Origin: Saccharopolyspora dendranthemae
GTDB taxonomy: Bacteria; Actinomycetota; Actinomycetes; Mycobacteriales; Pseudonocardiaceae
Direction of reading: 5' to 3'
DNA: 64,000 nucleotides
NCBI RefSeq assembly: GCF_007829955.1
Contig: NZ_VIWX01000001.1
Coordinates: 1,054,001 to 1,118,000, forward strand
Made by a program: the position numbers and the translations under genes. This document shows, piece by piece, positions 50,400 through 60,378 of this stretch (the stretch's first letter is position 1; each line of letters opens with the position of its first letter). The notes beneath the pieces are model-generated. The model searched no databases and was not told the origin of the DNA. It saw only the letters and a program-made list of their open reading frames with translations.

Positions 50400-51393
50400 T
50401 GTGGTGTCTGGGGAGGTTGGTCAGTCGGGTGATGGGTGGTTGGCCTCCGGTGGCGGAGTGGGGGCGGTGGTGATTGTAGAAGTGGAGCCAGTTGGGGAGG
50501 GCGGTGTTGCGTTGGTGGGTGGAGTTGTAGAAGCGGGCGTAGGCCCAGCCGTCGGCGAGGGTGCGGTGGAATCGTTCGATTTTGCCGTTGGTTTGTGGCC
50601 GGTAGGGGCGGGTGCGTTTGTGGGTGATGCCGAGTTGGTGGCAGGTGTCGCGCCAGTGGTGTGAGCGGTAGCAGGCGCCGTTGTCGGACAGGACGCGTTC
50701 GATGGTGACGCCGTGGTCGGCGAACCAGGCCACGGCGCGGTGCAGGACCTGGGTGGCGGTGGTGGCTTTTTCGTCGGCGTGGATTTCGGCGTAGGCGAGG
50801 CGTGAGTGGTCGTCGATGACGGTGTGGACGTGGGCGGTGCCCAGTCGGGGGCCTTGGTGGCGGTCGCGGAGGCCGGTGCGGCGTGCGGTGGCGGCCCGGT
50901 TGCGTTTGGCCTGGGGGTGGTCGAGGTAGCGCCAGCCGCCGCCGTCGGGGATGTTGCCGAATTTGGTGACGTCGACGTGGATCAGTGATCCGGGGTGGTC
51001 GTGTTCGTAGCGGCGTAGGGGTTCGCCGGTGACCCGGTCGATGCGGGAGAGCCGGTTGATCCGGCAGCGCACCAGGACCGCGTGCACGGTCGAGGCCGCC
51101 AGGCCCACGCGCCCGCCGATCTGGACCGGACCCAGCCGGTGACGCCACCGCCACCCCACGATCCGCCGCACCAGCTGGTCAGGGGTTTTGTTCGGGCTGT
51201 GGTGCGGCCGGCTACTGCGATCCCGCATGCCCGCGACACCCTCCTCGCGGTATCGCCGGGCCCACTTGCTCGCGGTTTTCGGCGCCACCATGAACATCTT
51301 CGCCACATGAGTGGCCGTGCAGCCGTCCTCGACGATGAAACGAGCCAGTCGCAGCCGGGTACGCGGGGTCAGCGTCGCGTTAGGGTGGGACAC
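50395..51393 (-). CDS. IS481-family transposase
   Basis: 332 residues, intact. An N-terminal helix-turn-helix (TATHVAKMFMVAPKTASKWARR) and a second one are followed by a DDE integrase core: IHVDVTKFGNIP, VIDDHSRLAYAEI, and LSDNGACYRS with GITHKRTRPYRPQTNGKIERF. The GTG start is at 51393. The stop codon TAG (50397-50395) lies outside the element, in the target DNA. The last sense codon spans the boundary. Confidence 0.95.
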   Translation of the reverse strand: MSHPNATLTPRTRLRLARFIVEDGCTATHVAKMFMVAPKTASKWARRYREEGVAGMRDRSSRPHHSPNKTPDQLVRRIVGWRWRHRLGPVQIGGRVGLAASTVHAVLVRCRINRLSRIDRVTGEPLRRYEHDHPGSLIHVDVTKFGNIPDGGGWRYLDHPQAKRNRAATARRTGLRDRHQGPRLGTAHVHTVIDDHSRLAYAEIHADEKATTATQVLHRAVAWFADHGVTIERVLSDNGACYRSHHWRDTCHQLGITHKRTRPYRPQTNGKIERFHRTLADGWAYARFYNSTHQRNTALPNWLHFYNHHRPHSATGGQPPITRLTNLPRHHI

Positions 51394-51505
51394 GAAGGCC
51401 TCCGGTTGATGAAGCGGTTTCTAGGCAACTCCACTTCACAACCAGAGGCCTTCACCTGTCTACGGAACAGACCAACCCACCGGGACAACCTCCCCGGACA
51501 TCACA
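50400..51505 (-). mobile_element. IS481-family insertion sequence, 1106 bp
   Basis: Terminal inverted repeats of 20 bp, TGTGGTGTCTGGGGAGGTTG at the left and TGTGATGTCCGGGGAGGTTG read inward from the right, 18 of 20 identical. It is flanked by a 6-bp direct repeat ACTAAA (50394-50399 and 51506-51511). It carries one transposase gene, apparently intact, and is inserted inside palindromic repeat copy 4. Confidence 0.95.
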
Positions 51506-51517
51506 ACTAAAACTGGG
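51506..51517. repeat. Right part of palindromic repeat copy 4
   Basis: The duplicated ACTAAA followed by ACTGGG, the end of the palindrome arm interrupted by the IS. It lies 45 bp past the stop of the PTS IIA gene. Confidence 0.88.
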
Positions 51518-51561
51518 AGCCGGCGAGGCGCGAACCACGAAGCAACCCTTGAAAAGTCGCC

Positions 51562-52017
51562 TCAGGCGTCGATGGTGAACAGGTGGTCGCCCGGGACGAC
51601 CTGGGTGTCCTCGCGGAGGTCCGCGAGGGACTCGGCCTGAGCTTCCAGCGCCACCACCGGGCAGATCGAGGCGTAGCCGTGCGCCTCCACCTCGGTCGGA
51701 TTCCAGGTGACGATCTTCTGCCCGGCCTCCACCGAGTCGCCCTTCGCCACGTGCAGCGTGAAACCCTCGCCCTTGAGCTTGACCGTGTCGATGCCCAGGT
51801 GCACCAGCACCGCACCACCGGTCGAGGCGACGATGACGAACGCGTGCGGGTGCAGCGTCGCGACCTGGCCCGCGACCGGGGCGACCGCGTCGGCCTCCCC
51901 GCCGGAGGGCTTGATCGCGAGACCGGGACCCACCATGGCCTGCGAGAACACCGGGTCCGGAACGTCGCTGAGCGCCGTGGTGAGACCCGCTACCGGGCTG
52001 CCGACCTCGGTGCTCAC
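51562..52017 (-). CDS. PTS glucose-type EIIA component
   Basis: 151 residues, EIIA-Glc type. Active His73 lies in GAVLVHLGIDTVKLKGEGF, with a second histidine in HPHAFVIV. It passes phosphate from HPr to the IIB domain. The GTG start overlaps the IIB stop (GTGA). The streptomycete counterpart is Crr. Confidence 0.93.
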   Translation of the reverse strand: MSTEVGSPVAGLTTALSDVPDPVFSQAMVGPGLAIKPSGGEADAVAPVAGQVATLHPHAFVIVASTGGAVLVHLGIDTVKLKGEGFTLHVAKGDSVEAGQKIVTWNPTEVEAHGYASICPVVALEAQAESLADLREDTQVVPGDHLFTIDA

Positions 52018-52250
52018 ATCAAGTCCTCGATGTCGCCGGCCAGCGTGTCCGCCTCCGGCCCGACCACGACCTGCACGACCGTGCCCTGCAGCATCACGCC
52101 GTGCGCCCCCGCGGCCTTGAGGCCCGCCTCGTCGATCTTCGAGCCGTCCTCGACCTCGCAGCGCAGCCGCGTGATGCACGGCTCGATCTCGACGATGTTG
52201 TCCCCGCCGCCCAGCGCGGACAGGATCGCCTCGGCCTTGTCCTGAGCCAC
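52014..52250 (-). CDS. PTS EIIB component (GlcNAc type)
   Basis: 78 residues. Phospho-cysteine Cys25 lies in EIEPCITRLRCEV, the IIB-Glc/GlcNAc signature. It phosphorylates incoming sugar with IIC. It is a separate polypeptide, as NagF is in streptomycetes. The GTG at 52250 is preferred for spacing after GGGAG; GTG 52253 is one codon earlier. Confidence 0.92.
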   Translation of the reverse strand: MAQDKAEAILSALGGGDNIVEIEPCITRLRCEVEDGSKIDEAGLKAAGAHGVMLQGTVVQVVVGPEADTLAGDIEDLM

Positions 52251-52385
52251 CACGTGCTCCCTTCGTGCTCCCGCCGCGGATCGAACACCGCGACGCGACG
52301 ATCTTGCGCCACGTGATGTCGATGCGGCAACGAAAACGGTGCCTTGTTGACACCTGATCGCATGACGGCGCATTCTTCGCAACCA

Positions 52386-52401
52386 ACTGGTTTAGACCGG
52401 A
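52386..52401. promoter_or_regulatory. DasR-responsive (dre-like) operator
   Basis: ACTGGTTTAGACCGGA matches 13 of 16 positions of the dre consensus ACTGGTCTAGACCAST. It lies between the divergent IIB and DasR-like genes, placed to repress both until glucosamine-6-phosphate releases the regulator. Confidence 0.75.
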
Positions 52402-52505
52402 CAGTACCAACGAACGGTCACGTTTCTCATCCGAACCAGCGGCGAGTTCGAGACAGCGGATTCGCGACAGGGGCTCCAGCCCAGGGTGGCACGGCAGGAG
52501 GAGGC

Positions 52506-53273
52506 ATGGGCGAAGGACGAGGTTCCGTCCAGCGCGCTCGCTCCAGCGGCCTGCCCGACGGGCCGATGCCGAAACACGCGCAGCTGCGGGAAATCCTGCG
52601 CGAACTCGCCGGCGGCGAGCTCCCCTCGGGAGCGGCGGTCCCGTCGGAGCGCGAACTGGCGTTGCGCTACGGGGTCTCCCGGCTGACGGTGCGCGAGGCG
52701 GTCGGCCAGCTGTGCTCCGAGGGCGTCCTGGAGCGGGTGCGCGGCAAGGGCACCTTCACCACGCGCCCGCGCATAGACTGGCAGGTCCACCTGGCCTCGT
52801 TCACCGAGGACATGCGCCGCCGCGGGATGCACCCGGAGACCGCGCTCCTCGACGCCCGCGAAGCGATCCCCCCACCGGCCACCGCGCAGGCACTGGGCCT
52901 GGCACCGCAGGAGACCGCGTTCTGGCTGTTCCGGCTGCGCAAGGCCGACGGGATGCCGATGGCCGTCGAACGCGGCTGGTACCACCAGGAGGCCGTCCCC
53001 GGGCTCCTCGACGAAGACCTCACGGCGTCGCTGTACACGCTGCTGTCGCAGCGGTACCGGCTCCAGCTGGAGTCGGGCACGCAGACGGTGCTGGCCGATG
53101 ACGCCGACGCCGAGACCGCGGGCCTGCTCGGCATCCGCCCCGGCTGCTCGCTGCTGGTGTTCAGACGGGTCTCCACCGCTCGCGGAAAGCCGGTGGAGGA
53201 CATGACCTCCTGGTACCGCGGCGATCGATATCAGGTGACCATGCAGCTCGACCGCGACCCGGCCGAGCTGTGA
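52506..53273 (+). CDS. dasR: GntR/HutC-family regulator, DasR-like
   Basis: 255 residues. The winged helix (about 30-95) has LPSGAAVPSERELALRYGVSR followed by LTVREAVGQL. The UTRA ligand domain follows and ends with MTSWYRGDRYQVTMQL. Length and neighbourhood match DasR, the GlcNAc-dependent control protein of PTS, chitin and antibiotic genes. GGAGGAGG precedes the ATG at 52506. A dre-like site lies 105 bp upstream. Confidence 0.88.
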   Translation: MGEGRGSVQRARSSGLPDGPMPKHAQLREILRELAGGELPSGAAVPSERELALRYGVSRLTVREAVGQLCSEGVLERVRGKGTFTTRPRIDWQVHLASFTEDMRRRGMHPETALLDAREAIPPPATAQALGLAPQETAFWLFRLRKADGMPMAVERGWYHQEAVPGLLDEDLTASLYTLLSQRYRLQLESGTQTVLADDADAETAGLLGIRPGCSLLVFRRVSTARGKPVEDMTSWYRGDRYQVTMQLDRDPAEL

Positions 53274-53361
53274 GGCGAGAACCGGACAACTCGAACCAGC
53301 GCACCACCGACATCGTTTGCAATGATCACCCAACCCCGGTGAACCAAGCAGGAGGTATCCG

Positions 53362-54618
53362 ATGAGTTCCACCGCCGCCAAGGCGAAGGGGAGCAACAGA
53401 GGGCTCGCGCAGCTGCAGCGCATCGGCCGCAGCCTGATGCTGCCGATCGCGGTGCTGCCGGCCGCGGCCCTGTTGCAGCGGCTCGGCCAGGACGACCTGC
53501 TCGGCGCCGAAGGGCTCGGCGCGTCGATGGCGTGGCTGCAGCCGGTCGCCGGGGTCATCGGTGCCGCCGGTGGCGCGCTGTTCGACTACCTCCCGCTGCT
53601 GTTCGCCATCGGTGTCGCGATCGGTTTCGCGAAGAAGGCCGACGGTTCGACGGCGCTGTCCGGTGCCGTCGGGTACCTGGTGCTGCACGGCGTGCTGACC
53701 CAGATCGCCGGCACCGAGGAGGGGACCTCGTTCAACAAGAGCCCCTACGGCGTGCTCGGCGGCATCGTCGCCGGCCTCGTGGCCGCCTGGCTGTGGCAGC
53801 GCTACCACCGCATCAAGCTGCCCGCCTACCTGGGCTTCTTCGGCGGCAGGCGCTTCGTGCCGATCGTGACCGCGGTGTCCATGCTGATCATCGGCGTGGT
53901 GATGGGCCTGCTCTTCCCGCTGTTCGACGCCGCGCTGACCGCGTTCTCCGACGCCGTCACCGCGCAAGCCGTCATCGGCGGCGGCCTCTACGGCCTGATC
54001 AACCGCCTGCTGCTGCCCTTCGGCCTGCACCACATCCCGAACAACGTCGTCTGGTTCCTCTTCGGCGACTACAACGGCGAGAAGGGCGACATCGCCCGCT
54101 TCTTCGCGGGCGACCAGACCGCGGGCACGTTCATGACCGGCTTCTTCCCGATCTTCATGTTCGCCCTGCCCGCGGCGGCGCTGGCGATCTGGCAGTCGGC
54201 CAAGCCGGAGCAGCGCAAGGTCGTCGGCGGCGTGATGATCTCGGTCGCGCTGACCTCGTTCCTGACCGGTGTGACCGAGCCGCTGGAGTTCTCGTTCATC
54301 TTCGTCGCGTGGCCGCTGCTGCTGATCCACGCGGTGCTGACCGGCACCTCGCTGGCGCTGGTCAACGCGCTGGACATCCACTCCGGCTTCGGGTTCTCCG
54401 CCGGTGCGATCGACTACCTGCTCAACTTCGGCATCTCCCAGGGCTCGATCTGGCTGATCCCGATCGGCCTGGGCTACGCGGTCATCTACTACGTGGTGTT
54501 CCGGTTCGTGATCGCCAAGTGGAACCTGCGCACTCCGGGGCGCGAGGAGGACGACAGCGCCTCGGCCGTTGCGGATAATGCCGGTGGGGACGCCGCGCCG
54601 GCCCCCGAGAAGAAGTAG
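53362..54618 (+). CDS. nagE2: PTS EIIC permease, N-acetylglucosamine type
   Basis: 418 residues, about 10 membrane segments, ptsG/NagE IIC family. LMLPIAVLPAAALLQRLGQ, then GLHHIPNNVVWFLFGDY and the sugar-pocket TGVTEPLEFSFIFVAW are visible. There is no fused IIA or IIB, which are encoded on the other side of dasR. It takes up and phosphorylates GlcNAc, inferred from similarity to streptomycete NagE2. AGCAGGAGG lies upstream of the ATG. Confidence 0.9.
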   Translation: MSSTAAKAKGSNRGLAQLQRIGRSLMLPIAVLPAAALLQRLGQDDLLGAEGLGASMAWLQPVAGVIGAAGGALFDYLPLLFAIGVAIGFAKKADGSTALSGAVGYLVLHGVLTQIAGTEEGTSFNKSPYGVLGGIVAGLVAAWLWQRYHRIKLPAYLGFFGGRRFVPIVTAVSMLIIGVVMGLLFPLFDAALTAFSDAVTAQAVIGGGLYGLINRLLLPFGLHHIPNNVVWFLFGDYNGEKGDIARFFAGDQTAGTFMTGFFPIFMFALPAAALAIWQSAKPEQRKVVGGVMISVALTSFLTGVTEPLEFSFIFVAWPLLLIHAVLTGTSLALVNALDIHSGFGFSAGAIDYLLNFGISQGSIWLIPIGLGYAVIYYVVFRFVIAKWNLRTPGREEDDSASAVADNAGGDAAPAPEKK

Positions 54619-54659
54619 AGGCGGCGCGGGTCGGTTCCCGCCCCCGACGAAGGAGAGAC

Positions 54660-54923
54660 ATGTCTGAACGACGGGTCACCGTAGCGAGCAAGGTCGGGAT
54701 CCACGCGCGGCCCGCGGCACTGCTGGCCAAGACCGCCGCGGCCCAGCCCGTGGTGATCACCATCCGCAAGGAGGGCAACGAGCCCGTCGAGGCGGGCAGC
54801 ATCCTCGGTCTGATGACGCTCGGCGCCTCGCACGGCGACGAGGTCATCCTGGCCGCCGATGGCGAGGGCGCGGAAGCGGCCCTCGACGAGGTCGCCAAGC
54901 TCGTGGCCACCGACATGGACTGA
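54660..54923 (+). CDS. ptsH: Phosphocarrier protein HPr
   Basis: 87 residues. Active His15 lies in KVGIHARPAALLAKTA. The regulatory-serine region reads EAGSILGLMTLG. It carries phosphate from enzyme I (not in this window) to EIIA. It is 41 bp after the IIC gene with GAAGGAGAG before the ATG. A strong terminator follows. Confidence 0.95.
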   Translation: MSERRVTVASKVGIHARPAALLAKTAAAQPVVITIRKEGNEPVEAGSILGLMTLGASHGDEVILAADGEGAEAALDEVAKLVATDMD

Positions 54924-54931
54924 GACCCACC

Positions 54932-54972
54932 CGAAGAACGGCGCCCTCCTCACCGGGGGGCGCCGTTCTTCG
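54932..54972 (+). terminator. ptsH terminator
   Basis: A 15-bp stem (CGAAGAACGGCGCCC and its complement) with an 11-nt loop, 8 bp after the ptsH stop, ending in GTTCTTCGTCTG. Confidence 0.8.
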
Positions 54973-55005
54973 TCTGCGGCTGCGGTGTCGAGCGCCGCGG
55001 CAGGT

Positions 55006-55073
55006 CCCAGTTTTAGTCCAAACTGAGCCGACATTTCGGACATGATCATGGCTCGGTTTGGACTAAAACTGGG
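55006..55073. repeat. Palindromic intergenic repeat, copy 5 (subtype A)
   Basis: 68 bp, nearly identical to copies 1 and 6 including the CATGATCATG centre. It lies 45 bp past the aroE stop, in the convergent gap after ptsH. Confidence 0.9.
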
Positions 55074-55117
55074 AAGTGCCCAGGTCGCCGCACTGCCGGA
55101 TGCCGCTGGGAGCCGGG

Positions 55118-55966
55118 TCAGAGAGGGAGGGAGTGCCCGGTGGCCTGGGCCAGGGCGTCGCGCATGGCGGTGCGGGGGGCCGGGCTCCCGGTGAAGTGCT
55201 CGACCTGGCCGAACGCCTGGTGCAGCAGCATGTCCAGCCCGGTCGCCAACCGGCCTCCGACGGCCTCGACCGCTTCGGCCAGCGGCGTGGGCCACGGGTG
55301 GTAGACCACGTCCAGCACGCAGGCCGACTTCGCGAGATCCGCCGCGTGCGGATCCACCGCTCCCGCCGGGAGCGTCGAGACGACCACGTCGTGGCTGGTG
55401 GCGGCATCGGCGAGGCTGATCGCGCCGAGGCGCTCGACCCGCACGCGCAGGCCGATCCGCTCGGCCGCCTCCAGCGCCTCGGCCGCCCTGGCCGGTTCGC
55501 GCACCGCGAGCGTGGCCTCCGCCAGTCCGAGGTCGGCGAACGCGGCGAGCGCCGCCACGGCGGTGCCGCCCGCACCGAGGATCAACCCCGAGCGACCGCC
55601 GGTGAAACCACCCGCGACGCGCAGGGCACCGGAGACTCCGTCCACATCGGTGCAGTCGGCGAACCAGCTCCCGTCCGCGCGGTGGACCAGCGTGTTCGCC
55701 GCTCCCACCGCGTCAGCCCGCTCGGCGACCTCATCGGCCACCCGCAGAGCGGCCCGCTTGCCGGGCATCGTCACCGACAGACCGGCCCACTCCGGGCCCA
55801 GTTCGGCGACGAGCTCGACCAGCCGCTCGGCGTCCGCCTCGACGCGCTCGTAGGTCCAGGGCAGACCCAGCGCGTCGTAGGCGGCGCCGTGCAGGACCGG
55901 CGACAGCGAGTGCTCGACAGGTTTGCCGAGCACCGCCGCGCGCCGCCCGTGATCAGAACGCGCCAC
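55118..55966 (-). CDS. aroE: Shikimate dehydrogenase
   Basis: 282 residues. Substrate motif VEHSLSPVLHGAAY and catalytic region VTMPGKRAALRVADE. The NADP loop LILGAGGTAVAALAAF is complete. It reduces 3-dehydroshikimate. It overlaps mltG by 14 bp. In relatives aroC genes follow directly; here the PTS module and IS lie between. Confidence 0.95.
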   Translation of the reverse strand: MARSDHGRRAAVLGKPVEHSLSPVLHGAAYDALGLPWTYERVEADAERLVELVAELGPEWAGLSVTMPGKRAALRVADEVAERADAVGAANTLVHRADGSWFADCTDVDGVSGALRVAGGFTGGRSGLILGAGGTAVAALAAFADLGLAEATLAVREPARAAEALEAAERIGLRVRVERLGAISLADAATSHDVVVSTLPAGAVDPHAADLAKSACVLDVVYHPWPTPLAEAVEAVGGRLATGLDMLLHQAFGQVEHFTGSPAPRTAMRDALAQATGHSLPL

Positions 55967-57155
55967 GTGCCTGCGCTTCCTTGATGTAGGCGTCGTGCTG
56001 CTCCTGGTTCTCGGCGAAGCAGGAGGTGCCGTCGGGGTAGCACTTCACGAAGTAGCGCCACTCCCCCTGAGCGGGACGTTCGGCCGCCTGCAACGCCTCC
56101 TTGCTGAACGCCGAGATCGGCGTCGGCGGCAGCCCGTAGTTCATGTAGGTGTTGTACGGGCCCGGGCGCTGCCGGTCGGAGCTGTTGGTCAGCAACGTCG
56201 GCTTGTCCAGCGGGTAGTTGATCGTCGAGTCCAGCCCCAGCCTCATCGCGGGCTGGCCCAGCCGGTTCTCGATCACCCTGGCGACCCGCGGGAAGTCCTT
56301 GGCCAAGCCCTCGCTCTGCGTCAGCGAGGCGATGATCATCACCTCGTACGGGGAGTGACCGCTGTTCTCGGCGAGCTTGGGAAGGCCGGCGACCTCCAGC
56401 TGCGCCGCCGACTTGGTGACCACGTCGCGCAGCACGTTCTCCGCCGACTCACCGGGCTTGACGTCGTAGACGCCCGGCATGATCAGGCCCTCCAGCCGGC
56501 GCCGGGGCTCGGCCTTCGACGCATCGGCGAGCGCCCAGTCCGGCACGCCCATCGCCGCCAGGTCCCCGGTCTCGGCCGCCTTGTGCATCTGCTCGGAGGT
56601 GGTGCAGGCCTCGTTCTTGTTCGCGCAGGTCGCCTCGGCGAGCCTGGTCAGGATTCCCGGCGTGGTGCCCCCGTTGGGCGCCGCCTGGTCCTCCAGCCGC
56701 ATGCCGCCGCGGATGTCGACCCGGCCGACCTTCGCGTCGTCGGACAGGATGTGGCTGACCGCCGCCTTGCCGGACATCTGATTGCGCATCAGGTAGTAGC
56801 CGGGCTGGATCGAGTTGATCCGCTTGTTCTCGGCGGCCGCGGCGGTGAACGCCTTCGTGCTGGCCACCACGTCCTTCTCCGAGAGCGACTTGCCGATGTC
56901 GCCCACGGTGTCGCCGGAGGCGACCTCGACGACGACGTTGCCGTTGCCCTCGCCGTCGTAATCGTCGTAGGAGCCGATCCGCATGATCTGCAGCGCTCCG
57001 TAGCCCACGCCGCCACCGACCAGCACCAGGACGAACAGGCCCGCCAGCGCGGTCACCCAGCGACGCCTCTTGCGGCGGCGGAATCGTTCCGGATCGGGGC
57101 GTCGTCGGCGGTGTTCGCCGGGCTCATCGGCGAACAGTCCGAGATCGTCGGTCAC
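55953..57155 (-). CDS. mltG: Endolytic murein transglycosylase
   Basis: 400 residues: cytoplasmic basic tail (RRKRRRW), one membrane helix (about 36-55), then a LysM-like and YceG catalytic domain with the likely glutamate in [20 protein letters not shown], and [18 protein letters not shown]. It cuts nascent peptidoglycan and sets strand length. It overlaps ruvX by 4 bp. Confidence 0.94.
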   Translation of the reverse strand: MTDDLGLFADEPGEHRRRRPDPERFRRRKRRRWVTALAGLFVLVLVGGGVGYGALQIMRIGSYDDYDGEGNGNVVVEVASGDTVGDIGKSLSEKDVVASTKAFTAAAAENKRINSIQPGYYLMRNQMSGKAAVSHILSDDAKVGRVDIRGGMRLEDQAAPNGGTTPGILTRLAEATCANKNEACTTSEQMHKAAETGDLAAMGVPDWALADASKAEPRRRLEGLIMPGVYDVKPGESAENVLRDVVTKSAAQLEVAGLPKLAENSGHSPYEVMIIASLTQSEGLAKDFPRVARVIENRLGQPAMRLGLDSTINYPLDKPTLLTNSSDRQRPGPYNTYMNYGLPPTPISAFSKEALQAAERPAQGEWRYFVKCYPDGTSCFAENQEQHDAYIKEAQARGAF

Positions 57156-57625
57156 GGGAGTTCCTCTCGTGTTTTCTGCCCCCGGCCGTCCAGGTACGCC
57201 TGCAGGATCTCCACCGCTGCCGCTTGATCAACGACGGCACGCTGCTTCTTCCCCCGCACGCCGCGCTTCGACAGCTTCCGGCTGGCCGTCACAGTGGTCA
57301 ACCGCTCGTCGTGAAACCGCACCGGGACCGGTGCGACCTTCTCGATCAGCGCCGCCCCGTAGGCCTGCGCGATCTCCGCAGCGGAACCGTGCCTGCCCGC
57401 CAACGTCTTGGGCAAGCCGATCACGATCTCCACCACGTCGTGCTCCGAGACGAAGTCGGCGATCTTCGCGAGATCGGTGCCGCCTTCCTCGTCCCGTCGC
57501 AGCGTCTCCAACGGGGTCGCCAGCATCGGAGCGGGGTCGCTCAGAGCGACTCCGACCCGGACCGCCCCGACATCGACACCGAGCCGACGTCCCGGACCGG
57601 GATCCGCCTGCTGGTGCTCGTTCAC
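57152..57625 (-). CDS. ruvX: YqgF/RuvX nuclease-like protein
   Basis: 157 residues, RNase H-like fold. [32 protein letters not shown] and FHDERLTTV hold the conserved acidic residues. In other bacteria it matures 16S rRNA or resolves junctions. It overlaps alaS (ATGA). Confidence 0.94.
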   Translation of the reverse strand: MNEHQQADPGPGRRLGVDVGAVRVGVALSDPAPMLATPLETLRRDEEGGTDLAKIADFVSEHDVVEIVIGLPKTLAGRHGSAAEIAQAYGAALIEKVAPVPVRFHDERLTTVTASRKLSKRGVRGKKQRAVVDQAAAVEILQAYLDGRGQKTREELP

Positions 57626-60294
57626 CCGCCAGCCACCACCCGGTCGACGCCGGTGCGCAGCGCACCGATGGCGGCCGTGATGCCCTCGGGGTTCGAACCG
57701 CCGCCCTGCGCCATGTCCGGCTTGCCGCCACCGCGCCCGCCGACCTCGGCGGCGAAGCTGGGAACCAGCTTGCCCGCGGCGATGCCCTTGTCGCGGGCCG
57801 CGTCGTTGACGCCGACCACGAAGCTGACCTTGCCCTCGTCAGCGGCGAACAGCGCGACGACCGACGGGCGCGAACCCAGCCGGCCGCGGATCTCGCCCGC
57901 CAGGGCGCGCAGCGCGTTGCCGTCCACGCCGTCCGGGACCTGCTCGGCCACCAGCGTCACGCCGTGCACGTCGGTGCCCTTGCCCGCGAGCTCACCGGCG
58001 GAGTTGAGCACCTGGGAGATGCGCAGCTGCGCGAGCTCCTTCTCGGCGCTGCGCAGCTTGCCGACCACGCCCTGGATGCGCTCGGGCAGCTCCTCGGCGG
58101 GAACCTTGAACTGCTCGGCGAGCTGGGTGACCAGCAGGTGCTCCTTGCTGATGTGACGCATCGCGTCCATGCCGACCAGCGCCTCGACGCGGTGCACACC
58201 GGAACCGACCGAGGAGTCCGACACCAGCTTGACCACGCCCAGGTGGCCGATGCGCGGCACGTGCGTGCCACCGCAGAGCTCGCGGGAGTAGTCGCCCATG
58301 TCGACCACGCGGACCTGGTCGCCGTACTTCTCGCCGAACAGCGCCATCGCACCGAGCTCCATCGCCCGGTCCATGCTGGTCGTGTAGGAGTTCACCTCGA
58401 CGTCGGTCTGCAGGTAGTCGTTGACCTCCTCCTCGACCCCGGCCAGCACGTCCGCCGACACCGCCGAGGGGGCGGTGAAGTCGAAGCGCATCCGGCCCGG
58501 CGAGTTCAGCGAACCGGCCTGCGCGGCGCGCTTGCCATAGGCACTGCGCACGGCCGCGTGCACCAGGTGCGTGGCGGAGTGCGAACGCTCGATCGCCTGG
58601 CGGCGGCGGGCGTCGACGGAGGTCTCCAGCGTGGTGTCCACGCCCAGCTCGCCCTCCAGGACCCTCGCGCGGTGCACGAAGAGACCGGGGACGCTGCGCT
58701 GCACGTCGTAGACCTCGACCGCGACTCCCGGGCCGACCAGCTTGCCGGTGTCGGCGATCTGACCGCCGCCTTCGGCGTAGAACGGGGTCCGGTCCAGGAC
58801 CAGCTCGACCTCGCTGCCCGCGGAAGCACGGGACGCGGGCTGCCCGTCGATCAGCAGGCCCAGCACCCGGCTCTGCGACTCCAGATCGGTGTAGCCGATG
58901 AACTCGGTCTTGCCGTGCTGGTCGAGCAGCGTGCGGTAGGTCGACAGGTCGCCGTGGCCGGACTTGCGGGCCTTGGCGTCGGCCTTGGCGCGATTGCGCT
59001 GCTCGGCCATCAGGTCCCGGAAGCCCTGCTCGTCCACCGAAAGACCTTGCTCGGACGCCATTTCCAGGGTCAGGTCGATCGGGAAGCCGTAGGTGTCGTG
59101 GAGCTGGAAGGCCTTGTCGCCCGCGAGGGTCGCGCCGCCGCTCTTGCGCAGGTCGGTGACCGCCATGTCGAAGATCTTCGACCCGGCGGTCAGCGTCGAC
59201 AGGAAGGCGTCTTCCTCGTTTCGCATGACCGAGTCGATGCGGTCGAACTGGGTGACCAGCTCGGGGTAGCTCGGCGACATCGCGTCGCGCACGATCTGCG
59301 CGAACTCGCCCAGCACCGGCTCCTGCACGCCGAGCAGGCGGGTGGAGCGGATGATCCGGCGCAGCAGGCGGCGCAGCACGTAGCCGCGGGCCTCGTTGCC
59401 GGGGGTCACGCCGTCGCCGATTAGCATCACGCCGGAGCGGGCGTGGTCGGCGATGACGCGGAACCGCACGTCGTCCTCTTCGGTCGCGCCGTAGCGGCGG
59501 CCGGAGAGCTCCTCGGCCTTGGCGATCACCGGGCGGACCAGGTCCGTCTCGTAGACGTTCTCCACGCCCTGCAGCAGGCAGGCCACGCGCTCGACGCCCA
59601 TGCCGGTGTCGATGTTCTTGGTGGGCAGCTCACCGATCGGCGGGTGACCGTCCTTGGGCGGCAACTCGCCCCTGATGTCCTGCATGAACACCAGGTTCCA
59701 GATCTCGATGTAGCGGTCCTCGTCGACGACCGGACCGCCTTCCTTGCCGTAGGCGGGACCGCGGTCGTAGTAGATCTCCGAGCAGGGCCCGCCCGGGCCG
59801 GGCACGCCCATGTCCCAGTAGTTGTCCTTGGCGTCGCGGGTCTGGATCCGCTCGGCCGGAATGCCGCAGACCTTCTGCCAGAGCCCGGCGGCCTCCTCGT
59901 CCTTCTCGAAGACCGTCACCCACAGGCGGGCCGGGTCGATGCCGTAACCGCCGTCCGCCACCGACTTGGTGAGCAGCTCCCAGGCGTTCTCCATGGCGCC
60001 TTCTTTGAAGTAATCGCCGAAGGAGAAGTTGCCGGCCATCTGGAAGAACGTGTTGTGCCGGGTGGTCTTGCCGACCTCGTCGATGTCACCGGTGCGCACG
60101 CACTTCTGGATGCTCGTCGCCCGCGGGTACGGGGCCGGGGCCTCGCCCAGGAAGTAGGGCTTGAACTGGACCATGCCCGCGTTGACGAACAGCAGCGTCG
60201 GGTCGTCGAGGATCAGCGACGCGCTGGGCACGACCGTGTGGCCGCGGCCCTTGAAGTGCTCGGTGAACCGGTGGTTGATGTCGTGGGTCTGCAC
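57622..60294 (-). CDS. alaS: Alanyl-tRNA synthetase
   Basis: 890 residues, full length. Class II motif 2 is in [21 protein letters not shown]. Editing-domain motifs are [13 protein letters not shown] and the zinc-type [13 protein letters not shown]. The C-terminal oligomerisation region and [15 protein letters not shown] tail are present. It charges tRNA-Ala and clears mischarged Ser/Gly. Confidence 0.98.
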   Translation of the reverse strand: MQTHDINHRFTEHFKGRGHTVVPSASLILDDPTLLFVNAGMVQFKPYFLGEAPAPYPRATSIQKCVRTGDIDEVGKTTRHNTFFQMAGNFSFGDYFKEGAMENAWELLTKSVADGGYGIDPARLWVTVFEKDEEAAGLWQKVCGIPAERIQTRDAKDNYWDMGVPGPGGPCSEIYYDRGPAYGKEGGPVVDEDRYIEIWNLVFMQDIRGELPPKDGHPPIGELPTKNIDTGMGVERVACLLQGVENVYETDLVRPVIAKAEELSGRRYGATEEDDVRFRVIADHARSGVMLIGDGVTPGNEARGYVLRRLLRRIIRSTRLLGVQEPVLGEFAQIVRDAMSPSYPELVTQFDRIDSVMRNEEDAFLSTLTAGSKIFDMAVTDLRKSGGATLAGDKAFQLHDTYGFPIDLTLEMASEQGLSVDEQGFRDLMAEQRNRAKADAKARKSGHGDLSTYRTLLDQHGKTEFIGYTDLESQSRVLGLLIDGQPASRASAGSEVELVLDRTPFYAEGGGQIADTGKLVGPGVAVEVYDVQRSVPGLFVHRARVLEGELGVDTTLETSVDARRRQAIERSHSATHLVHAAVRSAYGKRAAQAGSLNSPGRMRFDFTAPSAVSADVLAGVEEEVNDYLQTDVEVNSYTTSMDRAMELGAMALFGEKYGDQVRVVDMGDYSRELCGGTHVPRIGHLGVVKLVSDSSVGSGVHRVEALVGMDAMRHISKEHLLVTQLAEQFKVPAEELPERIQGVVGKLRSAEKELAQLRISQVLNSAGELAGKGTDVHGVTLVAEQVPDGVDGNALRALAGEIRGRLGSRPSVVALFAADEGKVSFVVGVNDAARDKGIAAGKLVPSFAAEVGGRGGGKPDMAQGGGSNPEGITAAIGALRTGVDRVVAGG

Positions 60295-60378
60295 TGGGAG
60301 TCCTTGGGAATTTTGGTCAGGTCACGGACACGGCTGCGGGTGTCGGCGAGCGGCCGGGCGGCGCGGGAAGCACCGGTG

